From Epinephelus fuscoguttatus (Eukaryota > Chordata > Actinopteri > Perciformes > Serranidae), in assembly GCF_011397635.1 (NCBI RefSeq), contig NC_064755.1, positions 21,745,282 through 21,809,281 of the forward strand: a stretch of 64,000 bases of DNA, written 5' to 3'. Under the pieces are notes generated by a model. It made no database searches, had not been told where the DNA came from, and saw only the letters and a list, made by a program, of their open reading frames with translations. The position numbers were made by a program, and so were the translations under genes. Positions 1-11,417 of the stretch are shown in pieces (within the stretch, counting starts at the first letter, position 1; the number at the start of each line of letters is the position of its first letter).

Positions 1-987
1 ACAAAACAGGGTGGGAGGTGAGCCACAGATTCAAGGAGAACATTGAGAAAACAGTAGAGAGACAGAGCGAAGAATAGTGGCGGTGAGACAGCGAGGCAGA
101 GACGGCCCGTGCAGCTTCACCTCTCTGTGTTAGCAACATGTTTCTTGGCTGTGTCGTTTAATCTGGCTAATTGAATGCTCTAATAATTCTAAAGAGATTA
201 TTGTCCGACAAAGCGTCACACTCGGGTCAGAGGTAAAGCAGGCCAATGATCTATTTGTCAAATACATCAAGCTCTCCTCTAATTTCCTTTGATTGAAATT
301 GATCATTTTGTAAATGCACAGTCCAGATGGCTGATAAGATTTATTCCCTTTGTGTTGGGGGAGGTTGAGCTAATATTATGTAAAGGAAGTGCGGATAACT
401 CTGGATTAACTAAAGATCAACGTGTAGAAAGCTGGTTTTAAAGCTCTATCTGCCACAAGCTGGTGATTCCACGTAAAGCTATCATGGTTTTACTTAAGCC
501 TGTTCTTGCAGGGTGTAACCTCCATCTTTACTTTGTCTTATCTAAGTAAGGATCTTACTAATTCATTTATTGCATCACCAAGCATACAATTCTCACTATA
601 CAGCATTTGATATAAGCAGTGATTTGAGAAAGACAGAAAAAAGCTCCCAGATGCCTGACAATTAGTTACTGAAGAGACATCAGACACTCTCCAAGGCCCT
701 CGTACACCAGAATTTAAAACAGCAAAACTGTGGATTTGACTACGAGGGTGAGATCCACACACATTTGTCTACCTTGAGTACAACTTTGGTGAAGTCTGAC
801 ACTAAAACTTGAGTTGTAGCTGAGTAGCAAGCCATCCAAGCATTTTTCCAGCTGGTTAGTGGTTAGCTTACCAAGTTCAGTAGTTCACGAACCAGCCCTG
901 CGAGCTGTCACTGCATTACCAAGTGTCTATAACTAAATATGACATAAAAACACGCAGATGAATTTTGCTGTGCCACTCCCTGGTGTG
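1..987. other. Non-coding stretch, no gene seen
   Basis: No open frame here looks like a protein domain. The part at about 160-345 is AT-rich, of non-repetitive complexity and rich in homeodomain-type TAAT/ATTA cores, and is listed separately as a possible conserved element. I recognise no repeat in the rest. Confidence 0.5.
160..345. promoter_or_regulatory. Possible conserved non-coding element
   Basis: This is a dense AT-rich block with several ATTA/TAAT cores (around 170-205), a GATA-like site inside tggctgataag near 328, and a TTTGATTG-like stretch near 290. It lacks the low-complexity runs that flank it. The composition resembles vertebrate developmental enhancers, but nothing in a single sequence proves conservation. 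This is an inference from texture only. Confidence 0.25.
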
Positions 988-1600
988 AGCAGGGGCCGGC
1001 TGCACAAAAACCTTAAGCTAAGATTTTCCTAGTTAGAAGTCCTAGTTAAGGTTTCCTCAAAATAAAATCCATTGCACAAAGAACTCTTAAGTCTTCTCCT
1101 TAAGATTTCTTTAAAATGTTCACTTAAGTATTTATGGTTTTCTCCTTGTCTTGGTCTTATACTTAAGGAATCCCGAGACTGTTGCACAAAAGACCTTAGC
1201 AACTAAAGCAAGGCGAAAAGAAACATAAGGTACCTCTGAGTCTATCTGAACTGCAACATGACCGAGTTTATGGTGATAAATGAATGAAGAATTAACACAC
1301 CCCGAGAAGAGTGTTCTGCGACCAGGAGAACCCAATGGATACACTTGATTTTACACTATAGATCTGACTATTTTTCTTTGCGTCTTCCTACAATCGTTTT
1401 CTGGTATTTGAGGATCAACTTTAATTTGTAGTATGTGCTTCCTATGATTCTATTCCTCCAGAAGTATAATCTATAATCAATGTTTTCAACCTTTCAACCT
1501 TTTAAGGGATTCTGTGCAACTGTGTAAGTCCCTCAGCTAAGGAGAAATTAAGCCCTAAGCTTCAGAGAAAACTTAAAGTGTTTTGTGCAACTGGTTCCAG
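988..1600. mobile_element. Old TIR element (MITE-like), ~0.6 kb
   Basis: The two ends are inverted and similar. The left end reads caggggccggctgcac followed by a run of A and cttaag. The reverse complement of the right end reads ctggaaccagttgcac followed by the same context. TTAAG/CTTAA motifs recur many times inside (about 1010-1150 and 1530-1580), as in the subterminal repeats of hAT-type MITEs. There is no transposase frame. I could not find a clear target-site duplication, so the edges are approximate and the copy looks old. Confidence 0.45.
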
Positions 1601-1689
1601 GCCTTTAAGCAGAGCAAGGACAAAACAATATATAAATCCTTTATTCAGTCACATATTTACGGTGATTTTACATCAAAGATTCTTCGTCA

Positions 1690-1890
1690 AAATAATTTGT
1701 TTATTCACCCCGTGACTTTGGGATTCAGATTCACTCCAAAATGTAATGGGTTCTTCCTTGGCCCATGCTACAGGTACACCCTTTCACCAAGTTTCATGAA
1801 AATTGGGCTTGCAGTTTTTCCATAATGCTGCCGACAAACACACAAACAAACAGCAGTCCTTGGTGGAGGTGATGAAAAGACCACAGATAG
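1690..1890 (+). repeat. Dispersed repeat fragment, retroposon 3' tail type
   Basis: The segment runs from the ttcttccttggcccatgc region through caccaagtttcatgaaaat to a short (acaa)n run and a cttggtggaggtgatg end. This order is familiar from the 3' part of a widespread teleost retroposon family. The clade is not certain. No coding potential is seen. Confidence 0.45.
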
Positions 1891-4399
1891 AAAGAAACAC
1901 ATCATGTGCTCCTGTTTTTATTATTTCCACCCTGATGTAACATACATACATACATACAACATAAACCACTGATAAGCCCAACTAAACAAAGAGTTTTTCC
2001 TTGGTCTGTCTGAGAGTGCCTTAAGCATCAATGCCCAGGTTCACCTTCAAGAGCACAGTTCTCCAGATTAAAACTGTTTCTGGTTAACATTACACAAGCC
2101 TGCACACATGCAGGAATAAACAATGTTTCACAATAAAAACTGATCCAGTGAGACAGAGATGGAGAGGAAGGGTAAGAGGGATGACATTTTGAACCACAGA
2201 AGTCTGAGATTGACCTGTCATTTCAGATGGTTTGTATATGGCTCTATAGTGCCGCTCTGAACTGCTGAAGTGCATTTCTCTTCTGACATTCCACAATATG
2301 AGGACGAGGGTCCATATTATTCCAAAGTCATTCCAAGTTTACCAAAGCAGGTTGTTTCTCCCCTAAAAAGTCACAGTCTATGTTACTCAACGTGATCCCA
2401 ACTCAGCATTTCGGAGAGTTTTCTGTCAGCCTTGCAAAATAAACAGCTCTCTGTAATGCCCCCTTCTTTCGCCCCCTCCCCTCTTCCCTTTCTGTCTCTC
2501 TACGTCTCTCCCTCTCCCTGTCACAGTTGTTCATCCGCAGGTTGATGGGAGGCATCAGAAGGGATGAGTAGGAGGCATTTGAGACAAGTGTGTGAGAGAC
2601 ACAGCGTGATATCGGTGGAAAGGGACGTCTCTCTCAGAGCTTGTCTCTGGTCATATCCACAACTGGGGGACAACAGATGATGCAGAAGAGAGGATAACCC
2701 TCGCAATCACCCAGGGGCAGGATGGTAACGTGGAGAGGTTACCGTAGAGCGAGAGCGCACAGAGAGCGGAGGGGTCACCAGGCCGAGTGTGAGCTGGCTC
2801 TCCCGCACATGTCCCATCATTTAAACTGTGTTTTTGTCTGCCTGATGCCCGCCCCTCCCCTCCTCTCCTCTCCTCTCCTCTCTCCCCCTACTTGCAATTC
2901 TCTTCCTCCCCAATCCCTCTCTACATGTAGAGCCTCGTCAACTAGATCTGCACTGACAGGCCCTAGCTGCATGTGTATACTCTGACCGACTGCTCTTTTT
3001 GACTTTGTGTTTGTGTGTGAATGCGTGTGCGTGTGTTTGTGAGCAAAGAGAGGCGGGGGGGAGGAAGTCTCTTTTCTTGGCGTCTGAAGGGTCTGATTTT
3101 TGTGACAGGGCTGTCAGATCTCCGTTCCCTCCACGCCAGATCAATGCCAGCACCAGGCAAGTGGCAGCGCCTGATGAGAGCCACCCGCCCCTCTGACGGG
3201 TGCCCACTACGACAGGGAATATGTTCTTCCAAATAGCAAGCTGGTAGCAACTGAGTGACGCACACACAGAGTGGCACTACAGAGGGAAATTGGTTCCTTC
3301 GCTGCACAGGAATGCTTTTTGTTGAAAGTGGTGACAAATTAGAGAGGGCAGGTACGGAGGCCTTGACGTCTGTGTGTTGCCATGTCAACACAAATACACT
3401 TGTGGATTGTTCATCTTGTATGTGCACAGCGTGGTTAATCATATAAAAACTGTATATTATCTTCTAACATCAAATTTTTCTGTCTATCCTGTTTTGTATC
3501 TTCCTAAAATTAGGTCACAATTCCCACAAAACAATTCCTTTACATTTATTATAAACAAAAAATGTGCCATTAAACATCATTTTTAAAGTATGTTTTCCCT
3601 CTTTATCAAAAAAGCAATCACTTAAAAATGAGAACTAGCCAGCTTTTTGTGTTTAACAAGTCACCGCTGCTTTTGCTTGAATTTATTGCCGTACTTCAGT
3701 CACAATTAATATCTTGCTGCCCAATATGCGAGTATCGACTAAATTATTCAGTGTATTATTTCAAAATAATTTGGTAAACACAGGTCTGATTCATTGTCAG
3801 TAATAAAACACTGTTTACACGTGACGTACTTTGATGAATATGAGCAAACTCTAGGCCCAGGTGTCTGGTGAATGATGAATTTGTGAAATGCACACTATGC
3901 TGCCGTTGATTAAAAACCCTCTGCAAAAACACAGCAAACATGCACACTGGACAGAATATCTTCATACGAGCAAAATGCTAACACAGACGAGCAACACTTT
4001 CGCCTTAAAAGTAGTTCACCCTGATGGAATGAACCCGGCACGATAAATTTCACCGAGCACATCCTTCACCAAAAGCCAGATGCAGAAGACAGGGTAAAGG
4101 GACAGCAACAGAGCGAGGCATTTAATGCACGGCACCGCAGCCATAACACTAAGTAGATGCTGCCCACTTAAATCTTTACATTCTTCATTCACTTTAGCTC
4201 ACCAAACACGACAGTCCCCATAGGCAAGTAATGAATAATCATTAGCAAAAGGTCCACAAATTATTGATGTAAAATAAGCAATGATTCTTTTTTTTGTTTC
4301 GCAATTTATTGCCATTAACAAGTAACTTGCAATCCAATAAATGTCAGCATGGCTTTCAGTTAATTAAAGGGAAAGATATTATACAGTAATGCAGGGTGG

Positions 4400-4530
4400 C
4401 GTTTATATCTCGATTTCCACAGACTGCAATTTACTGCTGAGCCTTTATTTGAAGGGACCCACAAATAATGGCTATTAAGCCGTCAGAGGATGGACAGGGG
4501 ATCACATTAATGAAATTAGATAAGGTGGAA
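4400..4530. promoter_or_regulatory. Possible conserved non-coding element
   Basis: This compact block of unique-looking sequence has ggctattaagccg and cattaatgaaattagataag motifs (homeodomain and GATA-like cores), flanked by less structured DNA. It is proposed only from composition and cannot be confirmed without alignment to other fish. Confidence 0.2.
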
Positions 4531-4865
4531 TGGTGATCTACACTGCCTGGACTCTGGAGACATACATAGACACACAAAGCCGCACAGACATGTATGCGCG
4601 CTGCACACAAGCGTGACACATTAGGACTAGATGCTGTTTAGTTTCCACTCTCCACCTCTTTGTATTCTCCTGACCTGCCTGGCTTGTATTATCATTTTTT
4701 TTTTCTTCCTTGTCGTCACCTCTTCTGCACTTTGTCCGAGCACCAACCGGAGCCCAGTTAGGTGTTCAACATGAGGGCCTGTCAGCTCATCAGGGAAAGT
4801 TTCCCTGTTTGTCCTGAACACTGTAGGCAGCCAGTCAGTCCATCATCCCCGCCATCAACACTGCC

Positions 4866-4867
<2 letters not shown>

Positions 4868-4900
<33 letters not shown>
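4868..4900. repeat. (CA)n microsatellite
   Basis: An uninterrupted run of about 16 CA units. It is expected to be length-polymorphic. Confidence 0.9.
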
Positions 4901-4902
<2 letters not shown>

Positions 4903-6639
4903 GCACACGTGTCCACATCTCCCCCACTAACAGGGAGGTGTCACTCGGGGAGGCAGCTGCAGTCGCTGGTGTGACTGCTCTCCTCAAATCAGAGACCCTC
5001 GTCCCTGTCAACAGCAACCTGGCCCTGAGGCTACCACTGTCACACAGCGTGCACCCTCCTGAACACACACACTCACACAAACACACACACACCGACTCGG
5101 GGGAGGAAGAAGAGGAGATGGAGGAGGAGGTGGCTGTGTTCTATCTGGAGAGCTGATTTCCACTGTATTAGGGGAACAGGGTGATGGAGATGGGAAGAAG
5201 AGAGGGAGAGGGGAAAAGGGGGAGAAGGAAGGATGAAGGGAGGGGTGAGGGATGTGTGTTTTAGTTAGAACAGCGGGCCTGATTTCCTTCCTGACAGAGA
5301 GGCCCAATTATTAGCTGTGACAGTTTAGGGAAATTGGGCGTGAGTGTGATGGGACAGATAGGAGCCGAACAGATAGGAGAACTGATAATTGTTCGACAGA
5401 CGCACAAGTCAGGTAGAAATCCAGCTGCAGGATTCACCTCGCTGTTTCATGTGTACTAAAAAAGAACAATTCAAGATTCACCAATAAGACATTAGACAAA
5501 TAATTTCCCCGGATAACTAACATGCCCTAAAAAGTCTTCCCTTTTATTCTTGCTTTATCCTCATCCTCTCACTCCTTCTTTCTCTCTTTGTGTGTGTGTG
5601 TATATGAATGACTTGGCCTGTATTTGTGCTGGCAGCATACATAAGAGGCCCTCTGTGCAATCGGACAAGGTGCCGATATCTCAGTCATGTGACAGTGACT
5701 TCCTGTCTGTGTGTCAGACAGCAACTGAAGGCTTGTCAATACACGCTCGTGCTCACATCCTTTCCCATCTCCTCAAACACAAACTCACACAGCCGGCAGA
5801 GAACCGTGAAAACCACTTCTTTCTTTTTTTTTTTTTTTTTTTGGCTGTGTGTCACAAGCTTCTCCGACGGCATGGAAAGAAAACTTTAGACTATGACAAT
5901 TTCTATTTTTACACACAAAACTATAATTGCTCAGCTGATATCTGAAAATTTGATGAGCCAGGGTCAGAGAGTAAATTAGTTTTTTGCATTAGACTAGTTG
6001 CATTCAGTGTGACAGATTATCCCACTCCAGAATACTGTAATATATTTGCTTTTATCAGAATTAATTAGTTTATGTGCATGTTTAACAGCACACAGCAGCC
6101 GTGTAGTCTCCATCTATCCCATCTACAATCCAGTTCCTCATCCAGTTTTGCGTTTTGGCTCTGCAGCCTGCTAAAGTTAGAGAGAGCCTGGAGGCTGTTT
6201 CAAAGGACAACACTGCCCTCGTATGGCAAAATTATGCTATTAAAATGAGACAATCATGCTGGCTAAAGTAACATGATGCAACTTGACACAGTTTAAGTCA
6301 CCAAAGAAAGGTGTAAATGAATCTCATGATCACTAGTGTACATGCAAATTTTCTTTACAAGTGTCTTTTTGATTCATAAAGTAAAGGAGGATTTTACAGA
6401 TTCTGTGAAAACTGTTTTCCCCATTTAATGCCACACAAACACAGAGGTTGATCCAGCTAAATCTCAGTCTATACCCGCAGCGGCAAATATTCTTGCTTGG
6501 ACTCATAGATGCCCATTGCTGTGACTACAACCCATCCACTCTCTGCTTAACATTTGTCATTGATCGCAGCCTAGCCCCCATTGGTAGGTCTAATTCATTT
6601 ACGAACTTGTCATTCCACATCATTGATTAAGTTGTCCTT

Positions 6640-6800
6640 CATCCCCGCTTTAATTATATGCAAAGATAAAAGATTTTCTCATTATTGTGTTTAATCTAAT
6701 GAAAGGCCTTGTGCTACAGCAGGGGCCGGTTCAGAGGTCCAGACTATTGACCTTGGAGGGCACAGCTAGCGGATGAATGTTTTTAATTAGACAGAGCAAA
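6640..6800. promoter_or_regulatory. Possible enhancer-like block
   Basis: The block contains an octamer-like atatgcaaagataaaag near 6657 (POU plus GATA/SOX-like context) and a tttttaattagacag homeodomain-type motif near 6780. Its unique sequence texture contrasts with the neighbouring repeats. Inference only. Confidence 0.22.
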
Positions 6801-6989
6801 CAGCTTTGGGAGGTTGTCTGTTAGGCTAGAGGGTGGGACGGGTTGGCACGGAGCAGTTTAATAGATCTCAGCAGGTCACTGTCTCGCACCTATAGCTCAA
6901 GACTCATCACCGTTAAGCACACTGCTAAAAATATCTGTCTCCAAAAATATTGATATAGCATTCAGTCCTTTCAGATCTTGACACTCATG

Positions 6990-7195
6990 AAGCCATAGGT
7001 GTAAGAAAACAGGGTACACCCCCCTCCCCTCAATATTTAAAACACAAAATTAAAGACAATCTCACCATAAATTAGTGCAGAAAATGCACAAATTGGTGCA
7101 TAAAAACTCCTCATTATGCAGGAAATTAAGTGTTTGATGATCAAAACCCCCAATTCACGTGTCCCCCAAAATGCTGACATGAAACCTATGCCCTT
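6990..7195. repeat. Small relic with imperfect inverted ends
   Basis: The left end (gccataggtg followed by a C-rich acacccccctcc) and the reverse complement of the right end (gggcataggtttcatg followed by a G-rich stretch) correspond loosely. This suggests a decayed short DNA-transposon copy. No clear duplication of target sequence was found. Confidence 0.3.
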
Positions 7196-7809
7196 TCAGT
7201 GATCTGTTTTCTGTGGCAAATAAAACTGAGATACAGACAAGTTTTATTATTTAATTCCATTTGGATAAAATCATTTTTACTCCCAGAAAACTGAATTGGA
7301 GACTAAAGTACTGTTTGCAGTGGAAATGTTAGGTTCGAGGTGCCATGTGTGAAGGGTTACTTTTGGTTCCAAAGGTACGATACCGAAAGCGTTTGGTGGA
7401 AACAGGGCTTAAATATCTTGTTAAATGAGCTTTTCATTTAGAGATTGTGTGCCTGAGCTAGTTCTGAACTTACAAAATTGGAGCCACATTTATACACTTA
7501 AGCTGGTTGAGACGACACCTTCAATGAACCATTTAGCAAGGCACTTGACCTCCAGATGTCAGCAGTATGCAGTGTGTGTGGGTATCTGCAGGGATAAAGA
7601 GTACTAAAATAGTCTACTCAAAAACAACTACTGTTTCTTTAAACAAATTTTACTGAAGTAATTTTCAAGTAAAAGAAAAATTACCACAAAATGTACTAAG
7701 ATAAAAGTAAAATGTGGGTCCTTGATGTAAACACTAGGCGTTACATTTTTAAAAGCGAAAGGTGAGTGGAGGGAGGGCAAAGAAAGATGTGCATGATGAT
7801 GTTTTAGGC

Positions 7810-8236
7810 CAGTGGTTCTCAAATGGAGTGCTATGGGATTTTGTGATATATTCAACTGGGCCTGTACAGAAAGTTATGAATGAATTTTTAATTGACTGTA
7901 TCAGTATGTTGTGCACACCCATTTCCTAATAAAGAAGCATACACTACCTTAAAAATGTAATTTAATTTAATTTTAAAAACCTTCACAGGTAACCTATTTG
8001 TCACTGTTGGCATGAGGGAATTAGAAGTGCGTGACACATCACATTATCTTACATTATTTACCATTTAAATGGAGGTGTTACTGGTGTTTTGATGTGGTTT
8101 TTAAAGTTTAAAATGAATTCTTGACTCATTTTGTTAACAAATATTCCATGAGTAATGTTAATTGTTAATTAAAAGTAGTAAATAAAAACAAACACTTATG
8201 TTGTGATAAGTGTGCCATGACACACATTTGAAACAC
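7810..8236. mobile_element. hAT-type MITE, ~427 bp
   Basis: The left end begins cagtggttctcaaatgg, the classic start of a hAT terminal inverted repeat. The right end contains the degenerate inverse, catttgaaacac. The 8 bp before the element (ttttaggc, 7802-7809) and after it (atttaggc, 8237-8244) match at 7 of 8 positions, the duplication length expected for hAT insertion. There is no transposase frame, so it was moved by an autonomous relative. Confidence 0.6.
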
Positions 8237-8387
8237 ATTTAGGCTACAAAATAAAGTGCTTTAACATGTCAGCAGATGTCTATACCTTTTTCCTTTTCAA
8301 CATAAAGCACTGTGCATACAACTGATGAGCCCACCCATTACACAGCCAGACACACCTAAGCAAAGATGAATGACAATAAATAAAAAT

Positions 8388-8400
8388 AGAAATGAACACC
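8388..8400 (+). repeat. LINE target-site duplication (5' copy)
   Basis: The 13-bp word agaaatgaacacc recurs at 11405-11417 immediately after the LINE tail. This fixes both ends of the insertion. Confidence 0.85.
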
Positions 8401-8404
8401 GGGT

Positions 8405-9721
8405 TTGGTGCAATGTGGATTGGGCAGCAGACCAAGGCGGGGGCCTTGGCGGTCCGATCCTCGGTTACAGAAGTTGGCTCTTGGGACATGGAATGTCGCC
8501 TCTCTGGCAGGGAAGGAGCTGGAGCTTGTGGAAGAGGCTGAGCGCTACCGGCTAGATATAGTCGGCTTCACCTCGACACATAGTTCTGGCTCTGGAACCC
8601 TAGTCCTTGAGAGGGGTTGGACTCTCTCCTTCACTGGAGTTGCTCCGGGTGAGAGGCGGAGGGCCGGGGTGGGCTTTCTGATAGCCCCCAGACTCTCTGC
8701 CTGTACGTTGGGGTTTACCCCAGTAGACGAAAGGGTTGCTTCCCTGCACCTTCGGGTTGGGGAACGGGTCCTGACTGTTGTCTGTGCTTATGCACCGAAC
8801 AACAGCTCAGAGTACCCACCCTTTTTGGAGTCCCTGGGATGGGTGCTGGACAGTGCCCCAACCGGGGACTCCATTGTTCTGCTGGGGGACTTCAACGCTC
8901 ACGTGGGCAATGACAGCGGGACCTGGAGGGGCATGATTGGGAGGAACGGCCTGCTCAATCTGAACCCGAGTGGTGTTCAGTTATTGGACTTCTGTGCAGG
9001 TTGCAGTTTGGCCATAACTAACACCATGTTCAAACATAAGGATGTCCATCGGTGCACGTGGCACCAGGACAGCCTAGGTCGCAGGTCAATGATTGACTTT
9101 GTAGTTGTATCATTTGACCTGCGGCCATATGTTCTGGACACTCAGGTGAAGAGAGGAGCAGAGCTGTCAACTGATCACCACCTGGTGGTGAGTTGGATCA
9201 GATGGTGGGGGAAGACGCCGCGCAGACCTGGCAGGCCCAAACGAACAGTGAGGGTCTGCTGGGAACGCCTGGCGGAAGAACCTGTCCAGATGATCTTCAA
9301 CTCCCACCTCTGGGAGAGCTTCGACCGCGTCCCGAGGGCGGAGGGGGACATTGAGTCTGAATGGGCCTTGTTCCGCTCTGCCATTGTTGAGGCGGCGGTC
9401 GTGAGCTGTGGCTGCAAGGCCGCTGGTGCCAGTCGCGGCGGTAATCCTCGAACCCGCTAGTGGACACCAGAGGTGAGGGGAGCCATCAGGCTGAAGAAGG
9501 AGGCCTACAGGGCATGGTTGGTCTGTGGGTCTCCGGAAGCAGCTGACGGGTACCGGCGGGCCAAGCGGAGCGCGGCGGCGGCAGTCATGGAGGCAAAAAC
9601 TCGGGCGTGGGAGGAGTTCGGTGAGGCCATGGAGGAAGACTATCGATCGGCTCCAAAGAGGTTCTGGCAAACCGTCCGGCGCCTCAGGGTGGGAAGGGGG
9701 CAACTTTCTCACACTATTTAA
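8405..9721 (+). pseudogene. LINE endonuclease part of the polyprotein (broken)
   Basis: Residues [10 protein letters not shown] near the start (W-N motif of exonuclease-endonuclease-phosphatase folds), [17 protein letters not shown] (catalytic GDFN) and a distal STDHHLVV (catalytic SDH-like, here TDHH) mark an APE-type endonuclease of about 230 residues. It nicks target DNA to prime reverse transcription. An in-frame TAG at 9458-9460 interrupts the linker. The same frame continues (about 9461-9718, TPEVRGAIRLKKEAYRAW...) until a TAA at 9719-9721. Confidence 0.85.
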
Positions 9722-9882
9722 CGTGGGGGCACGGAGCTGCTGACGTCAACTGGGGACATTGTCGGGCGGTGGAAGGAATACTTTGAGGAGCTCCTCAATC
9801 CCACCAACACGTATTCCAGTGAGGAAACAGAGACGGGGGTCTCGGGGGCGGGTCGTCAATTTCTGGGGCAGAAGTCGCCGAG

Positions 9883-11373
9883 GTGGTGAAACAACTCCGA
9901 GGCGGCGGAGCCCTGGGGGTGGATGAGATTCGTCCCGGATATCTCAAGGCTCTGGATGTTGTAGGGCTGTCTTGGCTGACACGCCTCTGCAGCATTGCGT
10001 GGACATCGGGGGCAGTGCCTCTGGAGTGGCAGACCGGGGTGGTGGTCCCCATTTTCAAGAAAGGGGACCAGAGGGTGTGTTCCAACTACAGGGGGATCAC
10101 TCTCCTCAGCCTACCCGGTAAGGTCTACTCCAGGGTGCTGGAGAAGAGGGTCCGGTTGATAGTTGAACCTCAGATCGAGGAGGAGCAATGTGGTTTTCGT
10201 CCCGGACGCGGAACCGTGGACCAGCTCTTTACCCTCGCCAGGGTGCTGGAGGGGGCATGGGAGTTCGCCCAACCAGTCCACATGTGTTTTGTGGATTTGG
10301 AGAAGGCTTACGACCGTGTCCCCAGGGGCATCCTGTGGGGGGTGCTCCGGGAGTATGGGGTGGGTGGCCCCTTGCTAAGGGCCATCCAGTCCCTGTACCG
10401 AAGGAGCATGAGTCTGGTTCGCGTGGCTGGCTGTAAGTCGGACCTGTTCCCGGTGAGGGTTGGACTCCGCCAGGGCTGCCCTTTGTCACCGGTTCTGTTC
10501 ATAACTTTTATGGACAGAATTTCTACGCGCAGCCGAGTGGTGGAGGGTGTCAGGTTCGGTGATGGGAGAATCTCGTCCCTGCTTTTTGCGGATGACGTGG
10601 TCCTCCTAGCTCCATCAAACAGTGACCTCCAGCTCTCACTGGAGCGGTTCGCAGCCGAGTGTGAAGCGGCTGGGATGAGAATCAGCACCTCCAAGTCCGA
10701 GGCCATGGTCCTCAGCCGGAAAAGGGTGGATTGCCCACTCCAGGTCAGGGGGGAGGTCCTTCCTCAGGTGGAGGAGTTTAAGTATCTCGGGATCTTGTTC
10801 ACGAGTGAGGGTAGGATGGAGCGGAAGATTGACAGGCGGATTGGGGCAGCGTCAGCAGTGATGCGGGCGCTTAACCGGTCCGTTGTGGTGAAAAGGGAGC
10901 TTAGTCAGAAAGCGAAGCTCTCGATTTACCGGTCGATGTTCGTTCCAACCCTCACCTATGGTCACGAGCTCTGGGTAGTGACCGAAAGAATGAGATCGCG
11001 AATACAAGCGGCCGAAATGAGTTTCCTCCACAGGGTGGCTGGGCTCAGCCTTAGGGATAGGGTGAGGAGCTCAGACATTCGGGAGGGACTCGGAGTAGAG
11101 CCGCTGCTCCTCCACATCAAGAGGAGCCAGTTGAGGTGGTTCGGGCATCTGGTAAGGATGCCTTCCGGACGTCTCCCTAGGGAGGTGTTTCGGGCACGTC
11201 CAACCGGGAGGAGATCTCGGGGCCGCCCCAGGACACACTGGAGGGACTACATCACCCGGCTGGCATGGGAACGCCTCGGGGTTCCCGCGGAAGAACTGAT
11301 GGAAGTGGCTGGGGAGAGGACTGTCTGGGCTTCCTTGCTGAGGCTGCTACCCCCGCGACCCGGACCTGGATAA
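9883..11373 (+). pseudogene. LINE reverse transcriptase part (496-codon open frame)
   Basis: Ordered RT blocks are visible: VVVPIFKKGD, NYRGITLLS, EEQCGFRPGRGTVDQLF, CFVDLEKAYDRV (first catalytic Asp), GLRQGCPLSPVLF, LLFADDVVLL (catalytic FADD, residues about 234-237 of the frame), and EEFKYLGILF (thumb). The RT domain ends in an arginine-rich GRRSRGRPRTHWRDY segment. The frame itself is open from 9883 to the TAA at 11371-11373, but it is out of phase with the upstream endonuclease. It makes cDNA at the nicked target site. There is no host function. Confidence 0.9.
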
Positions 11374-11417
11374 GCGGAGGACGACGAGTACGAGTACGAG
11401 TACGAGAAATGAACACC

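Larger units (their letters stand above)
1891..6989. other. Intergenic, no gene recognised
   Basis: The frames here are short and have no domain-like composition. Long-looking frames at 2938-3442 (minus) and 5008-5307 (minus) are low-complexity translations of pyrimidine-rich or CA-rich DNA. Contents are CT-rich tracts near 2480-2520 and 2850-2890, a CA microsatellite at 4868-4900, a poly-T run near 5824-5842, and AT-rich blocks at about 4400-4530 and 6640-6800 with possible regulatory character. Confidence 0.5.
8401..11404 (+). mobile_element. Near-complete non-LTR retrotransposon (LINE, RTE-like)
   Basis: A 3.0-kb insertion is bounded by a 13-bp duplication. It encodes an apurinic-type endonuclease (8405 to about 9250) followed by a reverse transcriptase (9883-11373), with no gag-like ORF1 visible. 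The 3' end is gacccggacctggataagcgg followed by about three units of a GAGTAC hexamer in place of poly(A), a tail style seen in RTE-like LINEs. The C-terminal RWFGHLVRMPSGRLPREV and GRRSRGRPRTHWRDYI motifs also fit RTE-like fish elements, but the clade call is tentative. The copy is dead. In frame 2 there are stop codons at 9458-9460 (TAG) and 9719-9721 (TAA), and the frame shifts to frame 1 between about 9842 and 9868. The long intact RT frame and the near-perfect duplication suggest a fairly recent insertion. Confidence 0.9.

Noticed and set aside
2938-3442. Overlapping 109- and 159-codon minus-strand frames
   Set aside because: The translations have no domain signature, codon use is not coding-like, and overlapping frames on both strands are open simply because the DNA is GC-rich.
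9167-9712. 181-codon minus-strand frame
   Set aside because: It is antisense to the LINE endonuclease/linker and has no features of its own.
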